Assembly (NCBI RefSeq): GCF_965363235.1
Contig: NC_134840.1
Span: 96,298,416 to 96,362,415, forward strand
Reading direction: 5' to 3'
Length of the DNA: 64,000 nt
Origin: Mytilus galloprovincialis
Taxonomy: Eukaryota; Mollusca; Bivalvia; Mytilida; Mytilidae
The position numbers were made by a program, and so were the translations under genes. Each line of letters starts with the position of its first letter. Positions within the stretch are counted from its first letter, which is position 1. The notes under the pieces were generated by a model that was given only the letters and a program-made list of their open reading frames with translations, was not told the DNA's origin and made no database searches. Positions 11,517-23,754 of the stretch are shown here, piece by piece.

Positions 11517-13234
11517 TTTACATACAAAGACAATATTATTTGAAGCTTTGTCCGCAGGAACAACAACATACTTATCATGAAGACATGATAGACATTTCAT
11601 GGCCTCTTTGTCTCTGAAAACGGACTTTGGTCGATCGTTCACAAAGTTTTTCAACTTGTGAATGCGACGTTTATTAATTATATTATAAAGTTTAATTTCC
11701 TTTCAGTCGCTGTAATCTGTATTTCGCAATATAAAAGTGTGCATGTTGCAGTATCAAATAGACTGTGGTGTATCGTGTAACCACTTTTTTGTTGTGTTTT
11801 ATTGAAACGTGTTATTTTACTTTTATTTCTCTGGAGGTATTCAAGCTTTATAGCATGGTGTTTATACAAGTATTTTTTATATGAACTTTATAATATTCCT
11901 ACACATTTTTGTTATGACAATCATGATATTTTATCAAAGAACTAGTCTGTCAACCTTACTATTTGATTTTTAACAGGTAATTGTAACCGGTTAGAAGTTT
12001 GCAATACTTTTGTAAACATTTGCTCAACATTTTTATACACGAATTTTTATACCCTAATCTTTAATTTTACAAATTCTGCTCATATATTGTGCTATTTCTG
12101 TTGTACTTTAAATTAGGTTTTTTAATACTATTTTTTTCCATTTAGAAAAACAAGCGAACATTATATTTTAAGAGCCGTTGCAACTTACAAAGTAGCATAC
12201 GATACTGTTATATAAAATTAGTACTGCAACTGACATCGAAAAAGACGCTTAGTTAACGAGATTAATGGTCCGGAATAACACACGGCTGCAAATTGTTTTA
12301 AATGATAGAATAATATCTATATTTTAATTTCCGTCGGGTCGTAAAAAGTTTCTATGGTCACATTTTTGTATTTTATCCCTTTAATGGGGGTACCCCACAA
12401 TTTACGGTTTTGGGTAGTTACCTTAAAATCCAAAAATATATTTTTTGGTTAAATTTCCCGCTATTTTCGTAAATATTTTCTATGCACATATCATCAAGGA
12501 TCATCGGAATGAAGACATAAATATAATACCATCTCCAAGTAAAACTTTCAAACTTAAAGTTAGCTGTTTTTTAGGTAGAAATTTAACGCGTTTTTCTTTG
12601 AAAACGAGAAAACATATGCATGATTCAAAAATAGTATTTGACATTTGAGAGGACAAAACATATTATTGCAATACTGCATGCAAATTTTGTTGGGCAAATT
12701 CCAAACAATTTTGTCAAAAACTCAAAAATAAAAACATCATCTGTACCTTTTTTAATTACGGAAATTTCCTATCCGTCAATCAGCTCCACCATTTATTTTT
12801 TCCTTCACCATCAATTTGATAGTTTCGATGTGATTATGTAGATTTTGTAGGAGAAGTTAATTTATTTTTAAGTGATTTGAATATATATAGTAGTTCTTTC
12901 GTGTATTTTCTGTAAATAAGTTATATTTTTGTTAATAAAATTTTGACTTCATATAAAAGTTATCCAAATCCTTCGGATAAGAGGTTTTTCCGGATAATGA
13001 CTATAGTTGACATTGTGTGAAAATACATTGTATGTCAATGTTTAACCTCAGAGCAATTAATATGCATGCAAGTGGTCAGGGGAAAAGTACTATTGAAGAT
13101 TCGCAGAGATTTGGTGTGTGACAAGGTGATGCTAAAACCAACTTCTCTTAATATTCTGCTTTCCGTGGGCGAATCATCAGTGATGTTATGAGACTTGCAC
13201 CAGAAGGCAAAAATGGTGAGTCTTTAAATTAGAT

Positions 13235-13690
13235 TGATTGATTGATTGTTGGTTGCTTAACGTCCAGTGACAAATATTTCATGCATGTTCAGGACGAGAA
13301 CAAGTTAACAATAAAAACAATAGGTAGGTTTTGTCATAATAAAGGCCATTCGGGATGATGATCGGGAAAATTTAGACTGCCACTGGAAAATGATGGTATA
13401 TTGGATTGGGACAGAAATTTTCCATTGCAACAGGCCACCTTCGGACTCCTCAAAGAGTTGATGCAAGGGTTTTAACATGCAAAGAACGTGACACTCCCTT
13501 TACACGAGGCATCGGACTTAACGTCCCCATTCTGACCGGACGTGACTGCGAACTTGATACATCCCGCACAGCCAAACGGACGCCCCACTTCGTTTTACTG
13601 CCGGTCGAGAGAAGACCAAGTGACCACATTTCGTTTCCCCAGTCACCCTTGGGGAACTTTAAATTAGAAACAACAGAAATCCATACATGT
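13235..13690 (+). repeat. SINE/CORE-like repeat nested in the TIR element
   Basis: It opens with TTGATTGATTGATTGTTGG and continues 'AACGTCCAGTGACAAAT', 'GGACTCCTCAAAGAGTTGAT', 'CATTCTGACCGGACGTGACT'. A diverged copy is at 55120-55420. The open frame at 13406-13810 lies within this repeat and is not treated as a gene. Confidence 0.65.
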
Positions 13691-14204
13691 GATCAAACTG
13701 ATCGACATGTATCCTCACAACCTGACACTTATATACGATCTCGCGCTCAGTTTCTTCCTTGTAGTTTGGATATGAAAACAGGGTTTTTGTGTAAAAGACA
13801 AACCTTTTAAAAACAAACCAGAAAACTACGCAAAACTGAGTCCTCTAAACGTGTTGACAGTCTTTTAAGTTGTGCTTATTAATATGAGTAATCATTTATC
13901 CATGCATAACCAAGTACTTATTGAAGTCAACACCTGTGCAATTAAGTAAAACGGTTACTGAAAATTAGAATTTGAACTTGCTGTCAGTTCATTAATAACG
14001 ATTGTTAGTGATGTGATTTGTTCTTCCATAAAAAAAAAAAAGCCTTTCTCATGTAGCACATCCTCTATATATACCGATCAATTTTACCCAAGATTGTCTC
14101 TGATGCTTACCAAACTGCCAAACTCCAGAACTACATGTAACTAGATATTGTGACACCTTACAATTCAGACACAGTGGGGCCAAGGGATATGAAATAAAGA
14201 GTTT

Positions 14205-14406
14205 AGCTCTGAACTCAATTTAGGGGATGCCATATCTGCTGCAGGAAAATTGAAGTCTATGTTAAGACTTTCAGAATTACACCAAGGTGTGTCTGAAAAT
14301 ATTAAGGATACATTAAAAGAAGAACAATTACTTCACCCTGCCACCAGTGCTCTTATGAGCTATGTCCTCGTTTTGGTATTTCTATGGAAATGCATAGCTT
14401 GTTAAT
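14205..14406 (+). pseudogene. Unassigned coding remnant inside the TIR element
   Basis: One frame reads LGDAISAAGKLKSMLRLSEL then HQGVSENIKDTLKEEQLLHP and ATSALMSYV before running into repeat sequence and a stop. Its amphipathic, charged composition looks like genuine former protein-coding sequence, unlike the random frames around it. There is no start codon context, no flanking exon and no family I can name. It may be a piece of a transposon protein or a captured host exon. Confidence 0.4.
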
Positions 14407-14555
14407 AGATATCGGAAGATGTGGTATGAGTGCCAATGATACAACACACCATCCAAGTCACAATTTATAAAAGTAAACCATTATAGGTCACGGTCCGGTC
14501 TTCGACACGGAGCCTAGGCTCAAAAGTTCATTTGTTAGTTAATTGATAAAAATAA
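14398..14555 (+). repeat. Family 3 repeat fragment
   Basis: 'ATCGGAAGATGTGGTATGAG', 'CCATCCAAGTCACAATTTAT', 'CGGTCTTCGACACGGAGCC' match the 7.43-kb copy. Confidence 0.75.
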
Positions 14556-15904
14556 CACAAAGGCGCTTCTGAACCGTATATTGTCCCTAAAGATAACAAA
14601 AATTCGTAAATGGATGGCTATTACAAAATCAATCGTTTCTGTAGCAACATTCGCCCCCATTACATTTTGGATTGGCAGTGCAGATACATCATGCATATGC
14701 ATATGGGAATATGGGTCACTAACATTGATCGAAACTTTGTACTCACATTTCTTTTGTGTTTCCTATGCAAAGGTAAGACTATATCTGACGAGTTTGACCG
14801 AATCATGACGGTATTTACGCTCCAGATAGCATTTGTACTCAAAAACTGTGTTTGCTTTGAACAAACTCTGTCCTACGACGAACTTGTTCTTATAAAAAAG
14901 GGAAGTGTCTTGTAATGCTAATACGCGTACTGAATCCACATATGATGACTAAGAGATTGATTCATGTCCCTATTTTATGAATACTTGAGCTATTGTGTGT
15001 CACTTTTAAAAGTTATATAAGGACCATGACTGATTTTGAATTACAACATTAGAAAATTGGCATTGCATTGTATACTTTTTCATCCTTCCCTTAAAAAATT
15101 AATGAGTTAACTTTTTTACCAGGATTATCCCATTAAAAAAATGTTCATGCACCAAACTGACTTTGTTTTACACTCATTTTTTTTTCAACCTCGCATTCGC
15201 CTCGTGTGACTATAGTATATTTTGTGTTATAACAGCCCTGTCTAGACTTTGCAAATACACAATATGTGTTTATCTATAACTAGATACTAATTTTCACAAA
15301 ATACACAACCTTTAAGATGCAAAATTAAAAACACTGTTTCAGCGCTTGAATTTTGTTTTTTTCAAAGATAGAAAAAATATTGAAATAATTTGATAAACTG
15401 GTGTTTTATACTTTAGAAAATAATTCTGTAATATACTATAGTGAAATACTATACACAATATGAAAGTTTATGGATGTGAAAAGGTCAAGGCCACTTCTTC
15501 TTTTGCTATGTCTTAAATGGAAAAAAAGCAGAAGGTTCCAAATCAACGCCATTTTTTAATGGCAGCTTTTCATATAAGTAGTCAAATTTGTCGTTTTAAC
15601 ATCGTTTATACCATATGCTTATGATTGAATCGTTTTTGTAGCATTCTATTGAATAAATATCAGAATATTTCTCCTTTTCGTCCTTGTGGTTGAAATGTTG
15701 ATATTTTTAGGTCTGACCTTTGACCTCAATTTCACAAAATTGTGACCACTCTGGATTTTTACGACCCAACTTTTCTTATTATACACGTTTTTCTCTTTCC
15801 ATCGATATACAATTTAGGTTTGTGTTCTTCCGGACCATTAAAGTTTTAAAAAATGAACTCTGGTTGCAGTACTAAATGTTAAATAAACTCATTATAGATT
15901 AAAT

Positions 15905-16030
15905 GATGTAAATTGTGTATTCGCACCAGACGCGCGTTTCGTCTACAAACGACTCATCAGTGACGTTCGTATGAAAATAAGTTAAAAGGCCAAATAATGT
16001 ACGAAGTTTAAGAAAACTGAGGATCAAAAT
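15905..16030 (-). repeat. Family 2 repeat, reverse copy
   Basis: 'CACCAGACGCGCGTTTCGTC' and 'GACTCATCAGTGACG' are the reverse complement of the family 2 core at 3.8, 35.2 and 57.7 kb. It directly follows the right end of the 3.65-kb element. Confidence 0.75.
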
Positions 16031-16313
16031 TCCTTATCGTTTTGCAACGTTAAACCATTGTATCATAAAAGAAAGATGTTATCACATCAAATACCTTTGC
16101 ATCCATATCAGACAATAGTCTTATTAAAAGTTTACATTTACTTTTTTTATCTACTCCGGAACACTGCAATACTCGGCATACATGTGTCAGTCGTCTACGG
16201 TGCTGATAACAGCAATTTTCATTTTGGTAAGAACGATAAAATCATTTAGACGTAATGACCATGGTACTTAGGTTTTCATTACAAGGCAGAACTTAATCTT
16301 TCAACTTCTTTTT

Positions 16314-17768
16314 AGCTCACCTGGCCCGAAGGGCCAAGTGAGCTTTTCTCATCACCTTGCGTCCAGCGTAGTCGTCGTCGTCGTCGTCGTCCGTCGTCGT
16401 TAACTTTTACAAAAATCTTCTCCTCTGAAACTACTGGGCCAAATTATCTGATGACCCGGCCAACAAACTAAGATGGTCGCCATGTCTAAAAATAGAACAT
16501 AGGGGTAAAATGTAGATTTTGGCTTATATCTCTGAAACCAAAGCATTCAGAGCAAATCTGACGTTGGGTAAAATTGTTTTTCAGGTCAAGATCTATTTGT
16601 TCTGAAATGTTCAGATGAATCGGACAACCCGTTGTTGGGTTGCTGCCTCTCAATTGGTAATTTTAAGGAAATTTTGCCGTTTTTGGTTATTATCTTGAAT
16701 ATTATTATAGATAGAGGTAAACTGTGAACAGTAATAATGTTCAGCAAAGTAAGATCTACAAATAAGTCCAACTATCAAAATGGTCAATTGACCACTGAAG
16801 GAGTTATTGCCCTTTATTGTCAATTTTTAACAATTTTTCGTAAAAAAAAAATCTTCTTCTCTAAAACTACTAAGGCAAATTTAACCAAACTTGTCCACAA
16901 TCATCATTAGGGTATGTAGTTTAAAAAATGTGTCCGTTGACCCAGCCAGCCAACCAAGATGGCCGCCGTGTCTAAAAATAGAACATAGTGGTAAAATATA
17001 GATTTTGGCTTATAGCTCAAATATATTAGGGTATCTAGTTTTAATATATAACTTATAGAGCAAATCTGACATGGGTTAAAATTGTTTATCAAGTCAAGAT
17101 CTTTCTGCCCTGAAATTTTCAGATGAATCGGACAACCTGTTGTTGGGTTGCTACCCCTTAATTGGTAATTTTAAGGAAATTTTGCCGTTTTTGGTTATTG
17201 TCTTGAATATTATTATAAATAGAGATAAACTGTAAATGACCAAAATAGTGTGTTGACCCCTTCAGCATTTATTGCCCTGTATAGTCAATTTTACCAATTT
17301 TTCGTAAATTTTTGTAATCTATTACAAAAATCTTCTCCTCTGAAACCATTAAGACAAAATGAAACCAAACTTGTACACAATCATCAAAAGAGTATCAAGT
17401 TTAAAATGTGTCCGATGACCCTGCCCGCGAACTAAGATGGCAGACATAGCTAAAAATAGTACATAGGGTATAATGCAGTTTTTGGTTTATATCTCTGAAA
17501 CTGAAGCAAATCTGACAAAAATGTTCATCAGATTTAGATATATCTGCCCTGAAATTTTCAGACAAATCCGACAACCAGTTGTTGGGTTTCTGCCCCTGAG
17601 TTAGTAAATTTATGGACATTTTGCAGTTTTTTGCTATTATCTTAGATATTATTATAGTATCTAATGATATCTTATAGTATACATTATAATTTTAACCTTA
17701 TTTTACATGATTTCGAAAGCATAAGTAAATACAGGTGAGCGACACAGGCTCTTTAGAGTCTCTAGTTG
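16314..17768 (+). mobile_element. Mollusc hairpin repeat, 1.45 kb with three internal tandem units
   Basis: The head 'AGCTCACCTGGCCC' / 'GGGCCAAGTGAGCT' is a near-perfect hairpin, followed by a (GTC)n run at 16370-16405. The body has three diverged units of about 440-480 bp, each starting near 'AATCTTCTCCTCTGAAACTA' (about 16415, 16850, 17325) and carrying 'TGACCCGGCCAACAAACTAA' and 'TTGTTGGGTTGCTGCC'-type phrases. The tail at 17733-17766 reads 'CAGGTGAGCGACACAGGCTC'. The family is, from memory, abundant in bivalves. Short frames at 16586-17619 lie inside it and are not genes. Confidence 0.8.
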
Positions 17769-18064
17769 ACATCTTTTTATAAGGCCTCTCTATTTTTTTG
17801 TCAATTTAATATATTAATTTTATTATAAATGCTGTGTTACTAATTGGAGTTTATTTGTTGTTACTGTAATTACAAATGTGCACATGTGATAATTTACTGG
17901 AAGATATACGCTGAACATTTTTAAATTTTGTAACGATATTATCTTCCGTATTAGCAATTGTTTCCTAATTTTATATCTTTGTATATTTCATAGTTTAATA
18001 AATTTTTCGCTTATTTTCTAACTTTTAAATACATATTTCTTTATTTCTAAGAGAAACATTATTA

Positions 18065-18228
18065 GTTACATAGTGTGCTAGTGACCTAATACGGTATATA
18101 TATGGGGTCAGTAAATTCCATATGTGATGAGAGCGAAGTTTGAATCCCCATATGGAATTTACTGAATCCCTATATGGAGTTTACTGACCCCATATATATC
18201 ATATCACGTCACTAGCATAATATGTAAC
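18065..18228. mobile_element. 164-bp MITE-like inverted repeat
   Basis: The left end 'GTTACATAGTGTGCTAGTGA' pairs with the right end 'TCACTAGCATAATATGTAAC'. Nested inside are 'TATATATGGGGTCAGTAAA' and its partner 'TTTACTGACCCCATATATAT', and two opposed CATATGGAATTTACTGA phrases. Nearly the whole element folds back on itself. No ORF. Confidence 0.75.
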
Positions 18229-18477
18229 GAATTTATCTTACCGACTATCTTAACGTGTGAAATTTAGACTTAGAAATTGACCTATAAAATGAGCATGTCT
18301 TCAATACTGTTAGTATTAAGAAACTTCTTCCACTGATCCTACAAAAACAGATGTAAACTATAACAACTGGTAAGGTTTAAATGTGTTTTATGAATTTATT
18401 TCCATCATAATCATCAATTTCTTCGTCTGTTGAAGCATTTTAGATTTTTTTCTCAGTACCGTTTTGTTATTTTAAAG

Positions 18478-18615
18478 GGACGTAACACCACTACTAATCG
18501 TGTATGAAATAAGCCCCGCCTCCCTTCTTACCTAATATGGAATATAAAGGGACGTAACACCACTACTAATCGTGTATTAAATAAGCCCCGCCTCCCTACT
18601 AACCTAATATCAAAT
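18478..18615 (+). repeat. About 70-bp tandem duplication
   Basis: 'AAAGGGACGTAACACCACTA' through 'AAGCCCCGCCTCCCT' occurs at 18474 and again at 18545 with few changes. It is a GC-rich island in AT-rich sequence. Confidence 0.8.
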
Positions 18616-18844
18616 ATACACGGTTTGAACGCGGACGCTTTTAACCAATCATATTCCTAGAAATGTATAGGATGTACGATAAATATGCATAAACGAACTC
18701 TTGCATGATTGTTAATGTATTTTCATTTTTGCTAATCTAATTAAAGATAAGATACATTTGAATTCATGGGCAGATTATTTTTCAGTAATAAAATTAATTA
18801 TCCGTATTTGCATAATCGTTCGACACCGCCATACTAGAAAAAAA

Positions 18845-19040
18845 ATCACTTTCAAACAACTATAAAACAAGGTTCAATCCACCATTCTCTACATTTGAAA
18901 ATGCCTGTACCAAGTCAGAAATATAACAGTTGTTATGTCCATCCGTTTCGTGTTTTTTCATTTTTGCAATTTGATTAAGGACTTTCCGTTTTGAATTTTC
19001 CCCTGAGTTCAGTATTTGTGTGATTTGACTTCTTTTTTGT
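18845..19040 (+). repeat. Family 1 repeat copy
   Basis: 'ACAAGGTTCAATCCACCATT', 'GAAAATGCCTGTACCAAG', 'CTGAGTTCAGTATTTGTGTG', same orientation as the 3.6-kb copy. Confidence 0.8.
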
Positions 19041-19396
19041 ATAATTAAATTTATCCATTTTCTTAACTCAAGAACAGTAATATTCAGCTTAGATGCTATT
19101 TTCGACGTTTGATGATATCATTGGGACTAAAACACTTTAAATGGCTTTCAAACTCGACAGGCCCTTTTAAAAAAAATATGTTTCATATAATAAAAACGGT
19201 ACTAATTTTATGCTCAAAATGTGCTTTTTGACAAAAAATGTCCTTGAGTGTTCTCGGGGCAAAATATTTGTAAAGAACAATTACGGATTGTTGCAAAGAA
19301 ATGATTATTGTGCGTTTGTTAACGTTAACATCTAAATCGTGCCGGTTTTCACCAATACTAGTTTCCTTGTTAATAATTATTTGTATTTCAGAACCT

Positions 19397-19402
19397 TTTA
19401 TT
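19397..19402 (-). promoter_or_regulatory. Candidate polyadenylation signal of gene B
   Basis: The + strand TTTATT reads AATAAA on the - strand, about 145 bases beyond the gene B stop codon. Confidence 0.4.
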
Positions 19403-19545
19403 TACTATAATCAACGGCTGTCTCAAATGTGTCTAAACAGTCAACTGGACTGCGCAACTGACCAAAGTTTTTAACCACATCTATAAGTTTGATTTTGAAT
19501 TGTTTTCATGATTCATGACAACTGTGGTACAACTGTAGATGCAAA

Positions 19546-19706
19546 TTACGTATGACTGATGATTTTACAAGTTGATTCCTTTGAAATTGATTTGGATGGT
19601 ACAATTGTAGACACTGATTTCTTTTTTAATAAGATGATTCCAATAGCCAAAAGAGTAGATAGTCCTATCACTGCTCCGATTATAATGTACGTGTCGTTGG
19701 AACCAT
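19546..19706 (-). CDS. Gene B exon 14 (transmembrane helix, cytoplasmic tail, stop)
   Basis: Acceptor 'GTATTACAG' on the - strand. It reads GSNDTYIIIGAVIGLSTLLA then IGIILLKKKSVSTIVPSKSI and about 13 more residues to TAA (19548-19546). The hydrophobic helix is followed by Lys-Lys-Lys, giving a type I topology with a short basic, Ser-rich tail. Its phase matches exon 13 directly, so no stalk exon is needed. Confidence 0.85.
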
Positions 19707-19755
19707 CTGTAATACAATACAACATTAAGATAGCAATATCATTCATGATACACAA

Positions 19756-21260
19756 AATTTAAAGGAATTGAGAGCATTTTGAGCTATACTAGTCAACAAA
19801 AGAAACGATGCACGACTTTTGAATAAAATTTATCAAATAGTACTAAATATAAAACAAAAAATTATACACTATTTGAAAACGCTTTCATTTGGAATCTATG
19901 CATATATGATACTGAATATCAAAACCTGTTGGAACGTAACTAAATTCCGTGTAAACGATCATAGGGTGGAAATTATTTTTGCGGAAAGTTGGATAAAAAA
20001 ACGACACACAAGTTTCTAAGTACTTAATGAATTTTCAAATTTGTTTAAAATATTGAAAATGCTAATCAAGTTATGTTCATGTTGTAACTAATGGGTTAAA
20101 ATGTCGTTTATTTAAATTTTTGGTAAAAAAAGTGTGTTTTTTTAAATCTCAAAAAATGCAAACAAAAATTAAAATTATTTTCGTCGCAAATCAATGCTTT
20201 AGATATAAAAACAGCACACTGTAAATTTAGAACCTTTCGGATTAGTTTTAAGATTGTTACTATTCCGTTTTACGAATTTCACTTTACACTACTGTCTATG
20301 GTAAATCTATTGATAATTTATACATTTTAACGATTTCTTAGGGCCAAACTTTGCTTTATAAGAAACTGTATGATTTTTAAAAACGATTCGATGGCAAACA
20401 TTGTCTTTACCTTTAAATGATAGGTTGGCATCATGATCATTATTTGGAACTTCTACTTTTAAAATTGTCGTTTTGTGTAAATTTTGTCAAAAAAATCAAA
20501 TTTCATCAAATGATGTCATGAAAGCCAAAAGAAATTTTTTTAAACGGATTTACATTTCCATAGTTATTAAGTATTACTACCTTCAATATTGGTCCTATAA
20601 ACGGAAAACTTCATCTTTAATTTGGAGAAAAAGTCGTGTATCGTTTCTTTTGTTGACTAGTATTTTATATTCTAAAATATTTGACGTCATTCTAATCAAA
20701 ACATAATTAATACATTCACTGTTAATGAAAAACAATGACAAAATGTGTTTTTGCTAAGTTAGTTGCTTTGATTATTATACGACGGTGCAATGTTGTTTTT
20801 CGTAAATACACTGGGTAAGGAAACAAATCGTGATAATATAGTTTCCTGATTATTTCTAAACGTATTATATATTTCTGTTTAAATTAAATTGGTTACCTTT
20901 CATTTAACGCAAATATCAGTCTGTAAGATTAAAAAAAAACTATTTGCTTCAACATACTTAACATTAAAAACTCTCATTCATTCTTGCAAATTCCAATTAT
21001 TTCTTAAGTGAAACATTTGTTCTCATAAAATATGTTATCTGTGATCTGCATATGCAAAAAACTGTTCATGATTTTTGTATTTGCCAATGAAATATTTAAC
21101 AAATTAAATACAATCAAATATCGTTTAGAACACATCATTTTTTAATAGAGTTAAATAACAATAATTGGAAATTAAAATTTCTTATAAATAAAAGGATAAG
21201 ACAATATTTAACAATTAAAACCAAGGAGTAAACAAAGACTCACAAAACCAAAGGACATTT
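19756..21260 (-). other. Gene B intron 13, featureless part
   Basis: Very AT-rich with no recognised repeat and no exon. In particular, no Thr/Ser-rich stalk exon like that of gene A was found. Open frames at 19819-20019 and 20473-20706 are low-complexity Lys/Ile/Phe-rich translations. Confidence 0.45.
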
Positions 21261-21530
21261 ACATCAACAGTTATAAATAATAATTAAGAAACAACACGAA
21301 CTCCACTAAAAACCGGGAGTGAAATCAGGTGCTCCGGAAGGGTAAACATTTCCTGCACCGTATACGGCACCCGTCGTGTTATTTCTTTGTTCAGTTCGGT
21401 AATGATGAAAGGTTATTATGACTGAGGAAGAATATCAGATATGATTTCTGACACACTTTTGTCATAATGGCCAATCAGCTCGTGATTGCGACCGTAAAAT
21501 TTCTTGAGAAATGACCTTAATTTAAAACGT
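21225..21530 (-). mobile_element. Penelope-like element 3'-tail remnant
   Basis: 'CAACACGAACTCCACTAAAA', 'GGTGCTCCGGAAGGGTAAAC', 'GCACCCGTCGTGTTATTTC' and 'CGTGATTGCGACCGTAAAAT' are also found at 44.5 and 54.8 kb in the same order. No RT core remains. Confidence 0.65.
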
Positions 21531-22294
21531 CAAATGAAGGTTTCTGACATTAAAGAATATCACAAACAAAATAAAATATAGTTATTCCTATCAAAGGACA
21601 AAATGTTTTCGGTGAACGGTATATCCTTCGCTAATTTTAAGAAATATTCGATCAATAAATTCTGCTGTTTTTTGTTGGTATTTTTAAGATCTTACGCATT
21701 CTTTCTGATATTTTCAAAATTTTACAAAAAACATTTAGAATGTCTAGCAATGACCTGTCCGATAAAGATAAAAGCTATGTTTTGACGTTTTTTTCAGTTT
21801 TAGGTAAAAGCAATGTAATGTCCCGTAGGTTAGTAGATTCTGAAACGACGAATTACCTGGGAAATAGAAATTTCAACAAAATTGTTATATCACAAATAAA
21901 CTTACCATTTTGATTTATTCTTTGCTTGTCCGTTAACACTGTCAAATAAATCATTTCTATTTTAAAACTAATTAACATAATATTTTACTTAACGTCAGCT
22001 CCTAGCACTTAAGTACTGCAACCGAGAACTGTTTATAAAATGTTTGTTTTTCGAACTAGTTTGATCAGGAGTCGAAAATGTTATAACAAATTCTGTTAAA
22101 TTAGGTCCATAGAATGTAATTCGTAGGAACATTTAAGATTTGAGAATAATCGAAAATATAAACGCGACTAAAATCATCTGTCCTACAAGTGGCTAGCTCG
22201 TACGGCTGTTTGACTTTTAAATGTAAAATTTCCTTTTTTTAGTATTGTTATTTGAAAGGTATGGTCAATTTACCCCATTTGTTTTTTTTTGTTT

Positions 22295-22490
22295 TTTTTA
22301 CGTTATCATACATTACCCCAATTTTGGGTGGGGTTCGTGTTGCTTAGTCTTTAATTTTCAATGTTGTGTAAGGTGTACTAATATTTGTCTGTTTGTCTTT
22401 TTCTTTTCTAGCCATGGCGTTGTCAGTTTATTTTCGATCAATGAGTTTGACTGTCCCTCTGGTATCTTTCGCCCCTCTTTTAGGTATAAA
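22295..22490 (+). mobile_element. Penelope-like element 3'-tail remnant, opposite orientation
   Basis: 'GGGTGGGGTTCGTGTTGCTT', 'TTCTAGCCATGGCGTTGTCA', 'TTTGACTGTCCCTCTGGTAT' form the reverse complement of the tail near 54.7 kb. The frames at 22245-22584 are inside it and not genes. Confidence 0.65.
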
Positions 22491-22596
22491 ATACACATAT
22501 AACATCAAATTCAAAAAGTTGTCAAAACCTGTAATGCTTATTACAAACTTATTTGTTAAACCAGACAAATGCAACTCACATTAAAACTGTACTTAC

Positions 22597-22665
22597 ATTG
22601 ATTGTCACCAAGATATGGATCTGTCTCAGTACCATACAACGTAATGCTCCATTCTTTCACAATAA
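22597..22665 (-). CDS. Gene B exon 13 (last P-domain strand)
   Basis: Acceptor 'TACGTACAG', donor 'CAAT|GTAAGT'. It reads VIVKEWSITLYGTETDPYLG then DNQ, matching VSLDSWSLTLYGTSVDPWP of gene A and the family consensus W-x-L-x-L-Y-G-T. Length 69 bp, phases 1 and 1. Confidence 0.92.
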
Positions 22666-22924
22666 CTGTACGTACACAATAAAGAATTACATTGTATAAC
22701 GTAATGTGTTATTATGCACCATGTTAAACTTCCTTCTTTTGTTTTCATTTACACTTAATTAAAGTTTTACTTATAAGTAACGAAGAAATTATCAAAACGT
22801 AGCTTTTGAACAATAAACAATGGTTAATAAATCACTGAGACTCAATCTTTATGATAATACATGAAAATGAGGTCAGTGGAACCCATGCGTACGGACAAAT
22901 ATATTAACTTAATATGAATTAAAT

Positions 22925-23195
22925 TAACAAAATAAAAAACTTCAAAGAAAACTCAAAACGGATTTCGTTCCCAGGAAAACTCAGACGTAAAGTACCTTAT
23001 CCAAAGGCAAAATCAAAAGCTAAACGTATCAAACGAATGAAAAACAAATGGCATATTTCTTACTTGGTATAGACATTCCATTATGTAGAAATTGTGGATT
23101 CAGCCTTGATTGAAATCGAGATAAGACTCTCAATTGTATATCAGTCGCATATAATTCCATCTTATTGACAACAATAAGTAGGCACAACTTCAAGA
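22925..23195 (-). repeat. Family 1 repeat, reverse copy (diverged)
   Basis: 'TCAAAGAAAACTCAAAACGG', 'AAGTACCTTATCCAAAGGC', 'CATATTTCTTACTTGGTATA', 'GACTCTCAATTGTATATCAG'. It abuts a second, better conserved copy at 23.3 kb. Confidence 0.7.
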
Positions 23196-23289
23196 CGTTA
23201 TAATTCAAAAATATCAGTAGTCAATATTTTGTTATATTCTTAATCACAAAAACAATTAATAAATGTGTCAAAAAAGAAAGACTAAATGT

Positions 23290-23660
23290 CGAAAAAAAGT
23301 AAAATCACAAAAATACTGAACTCCGAGGAAAATTGAAATTGAAAAGTCCCTTATCAACTGGCAAAATCAAACGCTCAAACACATCAAACGAATGGACAAT
23401 AACTGTTATATTTCTGACTTGGTAAAGGCATTTTCTAAGTAAAAAATGGCGGATTAATCCTGGTTTTATAGCTAGCTAAACCTCTCAACTGTATGATAGT
23501 TGCAGTAAATTCTATTATATTGACAACGATGTGTGAAAAAAACAAACAGACACAATAGGTAAAAATGTCCAAAAATATGAAAACAGGTGTCAACATTGCG
23601 TTATTATTTTAATCACTATAAAAATAAACAAATAGACACTCTATAGACAATGCACATAAG
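23290..23660 (-). repeat. Family 1 repeat, reverse copy
   Basis: 'AAATCACAAAAATACTGAAC', 'AAAAGTCCCTTATCAACTGG', 'AATCCTGGTTTTATAGCTAG', 'CAAACAGACACAATAGGTAA'. It extends further right than most copies. Confidence 0.8.
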
Positions 23661-23754
23661 CACATAGAAATAAAAGACAATATACAATAGAAATGGCGGG
23701 ATGTACGAATACCAAGCCACGATAAAAGGATATTACCCAAACTGGACTGAACAG

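Larger units (their letters stand above)
12219..15874. mobile_element. 3.65-kb DNA element with long imperfect terminal inverted repeats
   Basis: The left end begins AGTACTGCAAC and the right end finishes GTTGCAGTACT. Inside, 'TTAATGGTCCGGAATAACAC' (left) pairs with the reverse complement of 'TTCTTCCGGACCATTAA' (right). 'GGGTCGTAAAAAGTTT' and 'ATGGTCACATTTTTGT' pair with the reverse complements of 'TTTTTACGACCCAAC' and 'AAAATTGTGACCACT'. The imperfect TIRs extend about 150 bp. The interior carries a SINE-like repeat (13.24-13.65 kb), a family 3 fragment (14.4 kb) and an ORF remnant (14.2 kb). I did not resolve the target duplication or a transposase. Confidence 0.7.

Noticed and set aside
13406..13810. 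134-codon open frame on the + strand
   Set aside because: It lies within a SINE/CORE-like repeat that has a diverged, non-open copy at 55.1 kb.
19756..22590. A hidden Thr/Ser-rich stalk exon in gene B intron 13
   Set aside because: No suitable open frame with splice sites was seen on the - strand, and exons 13 and 14 already join in phase.
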